This document shows, one piece after another, positions 60,101 to 64,000 of a stretch of DNA of 64,000 bases. The notes below the pieces were generated by a model. The model was not told where the DNA came from. It saw nothing but the letters and a program-made list of their open reading frames with translations, and made no database searches. The stretch comes from Papilionanthe hookeriana x Papilionanthe teres (lineage: Eukaryota > Streptophyta > Magnoliopsida > Asparagales > Orchidaceae): NCBI GenBank assembly GCA_022702705.1, contig CM040423.1, forward strand, positions 42,915,575-42,979,574, in the 5' to 3' direction. Position numbers and translations under genes: made by a program. The first letter of the stretch is position 1, and each line of letters opens with the position of its first letter.

Positions 60101-61424
60101 ATCAAATTAATTTTCTCAATTTTGGTGTAATTAATAATTTAATAGTTTTACTGTCCTTATCGTGATTTTTACTATCAAGGAGCAGGAAAAGTCGGGGAAC
60201 TAATATGTAAGCACCAAAACTGCCAACATGAATCTCAAAGTTATCAAATGACCAAGGGTGATGGCTGAATAATCGATGAGTTTGACTAAATGAGCATAAT
60301 CTAAACCAATCGTCCACGACCAACCGCTCGACCAAGTCGGCTGACATGCAATGTCGGTGGATTCGATTGGCGGACCACACATACGGTCCCAATTACCTAT
60401 AATTCCATGCAAGGACGGCCGATCGCAACTAGTAGACCAACCGGTTTTACCTCGGTAGGAGCGATCGTCAAGCGAGTGATCATTCTCAGTCGATCAAACT
60501 CAAATACGTCAGCCATTGTGTTACACTTAAATTGTAATTCAAATCTGATATTAAATTAGCATATTAGTTGCATTAAGGTGGTTTGCATAACTATTCATCT
60601 TTTAAGTAAATCTACAAATTGGTCTCTCTAAATAGGGGGCCAAAAGATGAATAGAGAGAATTTGCTCCCGACTTCTCTGTCCAGTATTCTCTTACTGCTC
60701 TACTCTCTCTCTTCCTCCTCTCTTGACTTAGCTCTCGAGACGTGTCTTACTAAAAGACGCTTAAGGATTCAACAGCCTCATGACGTAAACACAGTTGTTT
60801 TCAGTGCAATGTATATTAAAACCAAAAATATATACGAAAACCTAAGAATGGAACTCCCAAACTCTACCACCATCCGTCGAACCCACCAGCAGTTTATCCA
60901 CTCCAAAATCCTCCCACCCAGTTATAAAATAGTAAAAATCGGTTTCCCGTAGAAAAGAGTATTCCATTGATCAAGACTAAAACTTCATGCGTTGCAGAGG
61001 AAAAAAAGTGCTCTTTATAGACTGATAACAAATCCAAATCCAAATCCGAATCACGAAAATAGAACCGATCAAATTTGAAATCTATCGTATCCAAATCCAA
61101 ATCCGAATCACGAAAATAGAAGCAACCCCTCAAATTTGAAATTTATCAAACTGAAAGAAGAAACTCTACAAAAGCAAATCAGAAAGCAGCAGAGGGGCTT
61201 ACAATTAAATCGACGCCTGGGTGGTCCGAACCCCAGAAAACATCGTGATCGACGGCGACAAAGTTGCCGGAGACTGTATCTCCTTCGAATTGCACGAACT
61301 CGTAAACACACTCCACCTCGTGGACGGTCAAAGCGATCCCAGAGAGGCGTAAAGGAAGCTGAATGAGGAGCCCTAACAAGAGCAATGCCGTCGCGGATTC
61401 GATCGATGCCTTCCTTCCCCGCAT
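33002..61424 (-). CDS. p24/emp24-type transmembrane cargo receptor, 4 exons
   Basis: Join on the minus strand: 61424-61203, 38935-38749, 38308-38201, 33135-33002; 651 nt, 216 aa, stop TAA. Junctions are GT-AG with phases 0, 1, 1. The protein has a signal peptide (hydrophobic about 12-30), a GOLD domain (about 32-128) with the conserved cysteine pair C39 and C107, the words FWGSDHPGVDL, GTSGDKFEFKAP and YKFCFHNP, a coiled-coil-like segment (137-172, LESVTLEQRYLKARE), one membrane span (about 186-203) and a short tail ending YNRV. Plant p24 beta proteins have this length, order and tail. By family knowledge p24 proteins form hetero-oligomers that cycle between ER and Golgi in COPI/COPII vesicles and help export of GPI-anchored and other cargo. 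Introns are 22267, 440 and 5065 bp. The subfamily call (beta) is by tail and length only. Confidence 0.93.
33268..33440. repeat. foldback repeat fragment in p24 intron 3
   Basis: GGGGCATTTACAT and TTACATATCTAACACCTAAA recur at 37290 and, in related form, at 38345. Element E inserted just downstream of this copy. Confidence 0.5.
33475..33978 (+). repeat. element E 5' LTR
   Basis: Begins TGTCAACATGAATCTCAAG; the same opening words occur in the LTR of element F (CCAACATGAATCTCAAAG), so E and F are relatives. TATA box CTATAAATAGGGG near 33846. Confidence 0.8.
34320..35800 (+). pseudogene. element E gag-protease remnant
   Basis: Gag words DKFKLSTLESYKRRSDPNDH and MRWFNAQPVGVITCF, then LKQGRNESLSSFVARFEKEM, appear in three frames; this is the Tat/Ogre-type gag domain. 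Further on, MVTTIINNYQVGSILIDIGT is the protease core with D-I-G in place of the usual D-S/T-G. Stops and frameshifts throughout. Confidence 0.7.
36504..36990 (+). repeat. element E 3' LTR
   Basis: Starts TGTCTATCAATTTCGAGG and ends AAATTCAACA; TATA box CTATAAATAGGG near 36870. Confidence 0.8.
36991..38200. repeat. p24 intron 3 remainder with foldback repeat
   Basis: AT-rich. About 37250-37500 is a foldback-type repeat: TTACATATCTAACACCTAAA on one side and its inverted form TTTTAGGCGTTAGATATGTA on the other. No gene seen in the rest. Confidence 0.55.
38201..38308 (-). CDS. p24 exon 3 (coiled coil)
   Basis: 108 nt, acceptor GATGTAG|AACATC, donor CTCA|GTAAGT. Encodes HLDPVNVKIAELRESLES through ARHRL. 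Too short to be noticed as an isolated frame; found by protein continuity. Confidence 0.9.
38320..38578. mobile_element. foldback MITE in p24 intron 2
   Basis: Left arm ATTTACATGTGTAGCAC...TCTTATCTATTTAC and right arm AAGAATTGTGTGC...AGTAAATG are inverted relatives, with a centre around 38450. It makes up over half of the 440-bp intron and is related to the repeats at 33268 and 37250. Confidence 0.6.
38749..38935 (-). CDS. p24 exon 2 (GOLD domain core)
   Basis: Acceptor TTCAG|GTTTATTCG and donor AATG|GTTTGT. Encodes VYSPRGDTVHTSKGTSGDKF through HLAKN. A frame that reads through the donor is intronic, not a real C-terminus. Confidence 0.92.
39826..40615 (+). repeat. LTR-like dispersed repeat, copy 3
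   Basis: Carries AAGGTCACTCAATTTTAAG, a TATA-like TTATAAATAGAG (near 40060), GAGAGATCTTAAAATTCT, CACTATTTGACC-type words and an LTR-end-like tail (ATGCAAAATATTTGTAC...TTTCTAGCAC). Copy 4 repeats the order. Confidence 0.55.
40616..42959. other. intron 1 segment between LTR-like copies 3 and 4
   Basis: No identifiable coding domain on either strand. It could be the decayed internal part of an element bounded by the two LTR-like copies, but I saw no primer-binding site or pol motif. Confidence 0.35.
42960..43640 (+). repeat. LTR-like dispersed repeat, copy 4
   Basis: GCCAAAGATCAATTAATTCTG, AAAGAGATCTTGAAGATTG, GAACTTTAAAGCTCCACCC and a tail TTCACATAAAAATATTGGTG then GGAATATTCATGCAAACC parallel copies 2, 3 and 5. 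Confidence 0.55.
43641..45169. other. intron 1 segment, no gene seen
   Basis: AT-rich, without recognisable coding or structural features. Phe-rich short frames around 44445-44787 are composition artefacts. Confidence 0.4.
45170..45525 (+). repeat. LTR-like dispersed repeat, copy 5 (3' part)
   Basis: ATTTGACTATTGTTATCACC, then GAGTTTTCCATATAAAAACTC and AAAGCTAAGGCGTAAAATTC match the tails of copies 3 and 4. Confidence 0.5.
45755..46760 (-). mobile_element. RTE-type LINE, 3' end, split by a MITE
   Basis: Minus strand: FRYLGSIVYSDGDINSDAIS, GWLKWRNASGLLRD, KGKFYKIVVRPAVFY and VAEMRMLKWMSG are the C-terminal RT motifs of plant RTE elements, and LLRWFGHV and KGRGRPRKSW follow near 46300-46170. 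The 3' tail reads CGACCCCACTTA, is interrupted by a 275-bp MITE, and continues with GTGAGATAAAAAGGCTTG and a GTTGTTGTA end. The tail form is the usual RTE 3' end. 5'-truncated and frameshifted; not active. Confidence 0.85.
45790..46064. mobile_element. PIF/Harbinger-like MITE inside the LINE tail
   Basis: Ends GGTCCGTTTGGGGCGGCAG and the inverted CAGCTACCCTAAACAGACCC. Flanks on the plus strand are AAA (left) and TAA (right), consistent with a decayed 3-bp TAA/TTA duplication. The LINE tail is continuous once it is removed, which proves an insertion. Confidence 0.75.
46761..47602. other. intron 1 segment, no gene seen
   Basis: Unrecognised AT-rich DNA; the end near 47515-47600 resembles the foldback repeat family (TTTACATATAAAACACCTAAA), into which copia G inserted. 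Confidence 0.4.
47603..48854 (+). mobile_element. miniature Ty1/copia element G
   Basis: LTRs 47603-47811 and 48645-48854 (about 210 bp; shared CTATAAATAGGACTGTGTATG) with perfect flanking ATAAA at 47598-47602 and 48855-48859. Only 833 bp of internal sequence remains, so almost all of gag-pol was lost. A purine tract AAGGGGGGTA precedes the 3' LTR. Confidence 0.9.
47890..48640 (+). pseudogene. element G RNase H remnant
   Basis: SFYCKLIGSLQYLTLTRLDI and NHSSQTMHQTT mark the RT-RNase H link of copia. CDNTSAITLVDNSVFYARTK and HIEIDCHYIRE, then QLDDLFHQ, are RNase H core motifs. Two frames are involved, with a stop near 48302. Confidence 0.85.
48860..49304. other. intron 1 segment, no gene seen
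   Basis: CT-rich then mixed sequence between elements G and F; GTCTC at 49300-49304 is the target duplication of F. Confidence 0.45.
49305..49856 (+). repeat. element F 5' LTR
   Basis: Starts TGAATGCACCAAAACTGC; TATA box CCTATAAATAGGG near 49711. It aligns end to end with 60206-60774 (shared GACATGCAATGTCGGTGGAT). Confidence 0.88.
49880..51113 (+). pseudogene. element F gag remnant
   Basis: MDQFEALRVVMTQRNNQPP at the start, then PPAKLRIIHLDPYKGKSDPT, LQWFNNLTEGIILSFHEF and SFVEVFELADDD, the Tat-type gag domain. The zinc-knuckle-like YCAYHRDHGHDTKECYHLK (C-X2-H...C form, typical of this lineage) lies near 51000. Stops and shifts split it into four frames. Confidence 0.8.
51220..51690 (+). 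pseudogene. element F protease remnant
   Basis: LNNDAIIVTMLINNYQVGSI followed by VDIGGSVKNL carries the retropepsin site as D-I-G, the same variant as in element E. A stop follows at once. Confidence 0.7.
51890..52510 (+). pseudogene. element F RT remnant with internal duplication
   Basis: QDVFAWTTAEMTGI and VQKLKEAGYIWEVQFPAWLS, then KWRMLVDFTNLNVV and TYPLPKIDILVDTAISYSVM, form the N-terminal half of Tat RT. The catalytic YVDD half is missing; sequence jumps from EEKTPFITTE-like codons to the RNase H connection. A 106-bp direct duplication lies within. Confidence 0.8.
52093..52306 (+). repeat. perfect 106-bp tandem duplication in element F RT
   Basis: 52093-52198 and 52199-52304 are identical (both start TTCCTGCTTGGCTCTC), and the match runs two bases further. 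The length is not a multiple of three, so it shifts the frame. Confidence 0.9.
52511..52900 (+). pseudogene. element F archaeal-type RNase H remnant
   Basis: AINGQVIEDFLANFSE leads to VTNNQTKYEALIAMLHWAYE and LQVKSDSLLVVNQVNGEFEA, the second RNase H domain known from Tat lineage. The E and two D residues expected in its core appear to be present, and this is the longest clean piece of pol here. Confidence 0.8.
53150..54345 (+). pseudogene. element F integrase remnant
   Basis: Words in shifting frames: TVYLPGLREDEALDVLREVH, DLKPMDVCHLGFGHP, GTNLMFDLIHGPRMNGQTES and NKIILNLLRKNVKGAKRN, ending with DLIEER and ELPWTWSGDDLKKFF, the usual end of Tat pol. Not functional. Confidence 0.75.
54400..54500 (+). 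mobile_element. RTE LINE 3' tail fragment inside element F
   Basis: CCGCCGACCCCACTTAATGG and GATTAAGATTTTTTTTGTAT then TTGTGTTGTATTG is the standard RTE 3' end, here in plus orientation. The upstream limit is unclear. Confidence 0.65.
54501..56805. other. element F 3' region, part 1
   Basis: No pol motif. It contains GC-mixed sequence to about 55585 and then a sharply AT-rich block (55585-55840). Short open frames here show no recognisable domain. Confidence 0.45.
56810..58716 (-). pseudogene. element F antisense ORF, 'putative gypsy-type transposon' family-like
   Basis: The minus strand opens at 58716 with MTPKYSPALFGSNGSVNPS and LLTENDVEKLQRKYALND. A GTAAGG donor-like site near 58550 is followed by KFGLRFPLCDELQSVFNTYE, VILTQVLLNSIAAIMTFVLF and FSYFYSFKVDKEGFVIFSIG, then GEMTKDR-like and NEAAQARAV. 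A long exon-like frame (57839-57168) has AAPSPGYESSPSSEE and DEWMLVGTDKRFSLLNTLKD, and the end (57056-56814) has MEALKKEFTKLKEKVPLSDI. The GLRFPL...FVLF pattern resembles the plant family Pfam calls 'putative gypsy type transposon'. Several stops interrupt it; its role is unknown. Such antisense ORFs are known from Tat/Grande elements. Confidence 0.6.
58821..58843 (-). promoter_or_regulatory. antisense TATA promoter in element F
   Basis: Minus strand reads CACGTG then CTCTATAAATAGAGTGAGGG, with the TATA box about 105 nt before the antisense ATG at 58716. The spacing fits a core promoter plus a short leader. Confidence 0.6.
58880..58903. repeat. (TA)n microsatellite
   Basis: About 10 TA units upstream of the antisense promoter. 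Confidence 0.85.
58904..59620. other. element F 3' region, part 2
   Basis: No recognisable motif; overlapping short frames on both strands without family words. Confidence 0.4.
59625..60070 (-). pseudogene. element F second antisense ORF remnant
   Basis: Minus strand TATA box CCTATAAATAGAC (60056-60067) is followed about 65 nt later by an ATG at 59995 reading MADSTS, a stop, then DEVDHELLAIASFRIPAF and a Lys-rich run. No family is recognised. It may be a second minus-strand transcription unit of the element; evidence is the box, spacing and Lys-rich coding-like tail only. Confidence 0.35.
60206..60774 (+). repeat. element F 3' LTR
   Basis: Starts TGTAAGCACCAAAACTGCC and ends GGATTCAACA; clearly diverged from the 5' LTR, so an older insertion. 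Confidence 0.87.
61031..61150. repeat. 57-60 bp tandem duplication near p24 exon 1 donor
   Basis: ATCCAAATCCAAATCCGAAT and CACGAAAATAGAA and CAAATTTGAAAT occur twice, 53-100 bp inside intron 1. Confidence 0.8.
61203..61424 (-). CDS. p24 exon 1 (signal peptide, GOLD start)
   Basis: 74 codons from MRGRKASIES to HPGVDLI; donor is ATT|GTAAGC. It includes the first conserved Cys in EVECVYEF. The start is chosen because the signal peptide begins directly after it. Confidence 0.92.
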
Positions 61425-61555
61425 CGATGTGGACCGATATTGAAAATCTTGCTTAGAATCCGAGGATTACGGTTTCAGAAAGGCAATCGACTGGGCGAAG
61501 GCTGCGTGGACTGCGGCTGGCAGCGGCAAAGATCATTTGGGGCAGCTTATTTTAA
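61425..61555 (-). promoter_or_regulatory. p24 5' UTR / proximal upstream region
   Basis: Only about 110-130 bp of apparently native sequence separate the start codon from transposon-derived DNA. No clear TATA box is seen on the minus strand. TTTGGGGCAGCTTATTTT at 61537-61554 already resembles the end of the adjacent element. Confidence 0.4.
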
Positions 61556-61613
61556 TGTGCGTTTGGGGCAGCTTATCTCCTGCGCTGACATTTTTTGAAG
61601 ACGTCCGTCTCTC

Positions 61614-62038
61614 GGAAAAAAATTGCGTACATAAATCGTACGCAGGAGCTGCGTGCGGAATGGGATACACGGAGGTTACAATCGAGTTACAAGCGAGCCA
61701 TGTAACTCATTTGTAACCTGCGCCCTCCTATTTTACAAAGGTTCTATATGTAGTGCGCGGATTGCTAGTGAGTTACGTAAAGGGCATGAAATGGGTTACT
61801 AACTCGCCAGTAACCTGATCATAACTTCAGTGTCTTATCATTGCTTGCGCTCTATTTCATCTAGTTGTAGGTTACAGAGGTTACTGATATGAGCGCGCGG
61901 GTTACTGAGTGAGTTACATAGAGTACGAAAGGGGTTATAGCCGTACATGCTTGAACCGATCATGACTCGATTGTAACCTCCGTGTACCTCATTCCGCACG
62001 CAGCTCCTGCGTACGGTTTACATACGTAATTTTTTCTC
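61614..62038. mobile_element. Mutator-like MITE with perfect 9-bp TSD
   Basis: 425 bp, flanked by CCGTCTCTC at 61605-61613 and 62039-62047. Terminal inverted repeats of about 70 bp run from the AAAAAAATTG end through CGTACGCAGGAGCTGCGTGC and CACGGAGGTTACAATCGAGT. It has the same end signature (GAGAAAA...ATTA) and subterminal hairpin design as the MITE at 762-1170. Confidence 0.9.
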
Positions 62039-62469
62039 CCGTCTCTCAGTTTGTAAATTGAGGGTACGATTTGGAGCAATCTGCAATTTATCCGAACTTA
62101 TCCAGGATAATTTCTTGATCTGGATAAGCTGCTGATCCGGATAAGCTGTCAGTCTGTTTGGCTTGCGCTTATGAAAAACAACTGATTCTGGAAAATTGAC
62201 CATTCTGCCCTTGCCCTAGTAGAAAAAATATAACCATTAATTAGAAATATATGCTTCTACTCAAAGAGAAGAAATGGTATATGACATCTACAAATAAATT
62301 AGCACAATTCTTCATGGTTTAAGCAAAAAAAAAATTGCAGTTTTGAGATATGTAAATACATAAGAAATATGTTGCCAAAATTATCTGAGATTTGCCGCCA
62401 TCATAATAAGCAAGATGGAGATAGTCCAAGACAGCAGACATTTATATACATAACACCGAATTCCCTTCA

Positions 62470-62800
62470 GTATAATGCGAGGCGAGGCGAAAAATACCTA
62501 ACGGGACTGGGAATCGAAGCTGCGAGGCGAGGCGAGGCGACGATCGAAGGAGATGGAGAGGAGATCGAGCGGAGGAGATGGAGCTGCAAGGTAATCAGAG
62601 CATGCGTTGATGATCTTATCCATGATTCGGCCAACAAACCAGTCTGCCAACGCGAGCGGAGGAGACGAACGCGAACGCGAAGCTTCGGAGCGGAGCGAGC
62701 GGAGGAGATCGAACGCTAAGCTTCGGAGCGGAGGAGACGAACGCGAAGCTTCGGAGCGGAGGAACGAACGCGAGCGGAGGAGACGAACGGAGAGTCACGG
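62470..62800. repeat. GC-rich minisatellite
   Basis: GCGAGGCGAGGCGA repeats (62478-62540) and then GGAGGAGACGAACGCGAAGC/TTCGGAGCGGAG units of about 28 bp (62650-62790). Arg-rich frames over it are artefacts. Confidence 0.75.
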
Positions 62801-63149
62801 GGTCGGGAAGGGCAAAAATGAATAAGCCAAACGAAAACCCCCGCGGTCCGCGTGTAATAGAAAATGAAACGGGCTTTTTTAAATAAGCTCTTAAAAAGTG
62901 CAAAACAAACGTTATAGTTGCGTTTTTCAAAACGCCCCCGCTGAAATAAGCTGTCCCAAACGAACTCTAAGTTTGTGTAGTGTTCCAACATGCACTTGGA
63001 ATTTTTATATTAAATGCAGGGCACGAGTTAGACTCAGCGGTTCGTATTTTCAGATAAACAATTTATTTAGATAAACAAAAATTACCTCAAGCATATTAAA
63101 CAGATGGAAAGGTCTGATTTTTATGCCGAGATAGGCTGCTCCGAACGAA

Positions 63150-63620
63150 AAAATGTTACATAGTACGCAGCAGACTGACGTCTATTCAATCGAGCGCACA
63201 TAAAAATAAAAATAGATGTTTATTATGATATTCTTATAAAAAAATTTAATAACACGTCAATAATATCATCCAAAGGAGTACATAGATAATCATCTAAAAC
63301 AACTCAGATAACACAATAATAATATAGTAATAATACCGGTGCTAAGAGCCAATAACACTGTCCAGTTGACCACGCAAATAACATTGCAGTAACACCACAT
63401 AATGCCTGCAAAACAACTCCAACGACACCGTAATAATACTACGATAACACCCATAAACACTGCCAATAACAGCTCCCGAAGGACCACACGAACAACACTA
63501 TGATGTATTATTAAGGTATTATTGACATCTTTTCGTCATTTTTATATGGATCTAATCATATATATGTGGTAAAATTTTATTAGAGCCCGCACGCAGAGCT
63601 CTGTCCAGACTCTACATGCA
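63150..63620. mobile_element. possible third MITE-like block
   Basis: AAAAAATGTTACATAGTACG on the left and the inverted AAAAAAATCTTGCATG on the right enclose AT-rich sequence with many AATAACAC-type words, like the core of the MITE at 762-1170. Arms are poorly matched and no target duplication was found. Confidence 0.35.
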
Positions 63621-64000
63621 AGATTTTTTTGCTGGTCAAATCAAGTTGAAATTAGAAAATTTGGTGTATCCTCATATGCGTAAGTCTTGAAAATTACCTG
63701 AGATAAGGGATGTTACATCTAATTAGAGATTATCTTATAATTTAAATTCATTCTTTAATATGATCTTAATATTAGATATTAATGACAGGGTTAAAAAATA
63801 ATTTTATTAAAAGTATTTTTATTCTTTATAATTTTGTTAGATTTTAACTAGAACTTTACTAAGCTAAATGGACATTAATTAATCATTTATTAAGATAATT
63901 AAATAATAATTTATATCTCCATCTACATAAAAATAAAATAATTTTTATTAAGTTTAATGTTCAGTCAATTAAAAAAAAATACTTTAATTAATTTAGTCTT
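63621..64000. other. intergenic, no gene seen
   Basis: AT-rich sequence without recognisable features up to the window end. Confidence 0.45.

Larger units (their letters stand above)
49305..60774 (+). mobile_element. Tat-type Ty3/gypsy element F (11.5 kb)
   Basis: 5' LTR 49305-49856, 3' LTR 60206-60774, flanks GTCTC and GCCTC (4/5 match). Internal order is gag, protease, RT, RNase H, archaeal-type RNase H, integrase (plus strand to about 54345), then a 5.8-kb 3' region with minus-strand ORFs. A purine tract AAAAGTCGGGGAAC precedes the 3' LTR. This layout (two RNase H units, long 3' region with antisense ORF) is that of Tat/Grande/Retand-type elements. All frames are broken. It lies antisense to p24, about 430 bp from exon 1. 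Confidence 0.9.
38936..61202 (-). other. p24 intron 1 (22.3 kb, transposon-filled)
   Basis: Bounded by GTAAGC at exon 1 and TTCAG at exon 2. It holds LTR-like repeats, a LINE tail with a nested MITE, copia G and Tat element F. The removed insertions account for more than 13 kb. 38936-39825 itself shows no recognisable feature. Confidence 0.9.
61556..62967. mobile_element. PIF/Harbinger-like non-autonomous element upstream of p24
   Basis: Left end TGTGCGTTTGGGGCAGCTTA, right end inverted GAGTTCGTTTGGGACAGCTT, both flanked by TAA (61553-61555 and 62968-62970). A second copy of the left end motif lies just outside at 61537. The body contains a Mutator-like MITE and a GC-rich minisatellite and no transposase motif. 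Confidence 0.6.

Noticed and set aside
62369..62930. Arg/Glu-rich frames on both strands
   Set aside because: They follow the GC-rich minisatellite and show no domain.
1..64000. CRISPR arrays, rRNA, tRNA genes and bacterial-type operons
   Set aside because: None seen; the sequence has plant nuclear character throughout.

Overview
The window looks like nuclear DNA of a flowering plant: AT-rich, full of SSRs and nested LTR retrotransposons, with a spliced host gene and a conserved plant microRNA locus. Species cannot be told from the sequence; nothing here separates monocot from dicot securely.

Two host loci stand out. (1) A MIR167 precursor on the minus strand at 5309-5416: the mature strand begins TGAAGCTGCCAGCATG, a matching star arm is present, and a TATA box plus CT-rich leader lies upstream. 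(2) A p24/emp24-type cargo-receptor gene on the minus strand, spread over 28.4 kb (61424 down to 33002) in four short exons totalling 651 nt (216 aa). All exon junctions carry GT-AG and the spliced frame is open. Intron 1 is 22.3 kb and intron 3 is 5.1 kb, both swollen by transposons; intron 2 (440 bp) holds a foldback element.

Layout. 1-6500: intergenic DNA with a 9-bp-TSD foldback MITE (762-1170), SSRs and MIR167. 6500-9536: two copies of an LTR-like dispersed repeat, each with a ~80-100 bp imperfect tandem array, separated by a TA microsatellite. 9537-30950: a nested transposon stack. A Ty1/copia element B (plus strand) is split in its 5' LTR by a Ty3/gypsy element A (minus strand, TSD AACCC), which is split in its 3' LTR by an Athila-like element C (plus strand, TSD GTCAG). 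B itself seems to sit in the LTR-like repeat, whose end resumes at 30951. 30951-33001: intergenic DNA with a long TA microsatellite. 33002-61424: the p24 gene. Intron 3 carries a deleted Tat-type gypsy element E. Intron 1 carries LTR-like repeats, an RTE-type LINE tail with a PIF-like MITE inside it, a shrunken copia element G (TSD ATAAA), and an 11.5-kb Tat-type gypsy element F with antisense ORFs that have their own TATA boxes. 61425-64000: p24 upstream region, containing a 1.4-kb PIF-like element that itself holds a Mutator-like MITE (perfect 9-bp TSD), a GC-rich minisatellite and a third MITE-like block.

Most coding capacity is transposon-derived and broken. The host functions are a small RNA that by family knowledge targets ARF6/ARF8-type auxin response factors, and a single-pass membrane protein of ER-Golgi vesicle traffic. 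All family assignments come from motifs read by eye; no database search was run.
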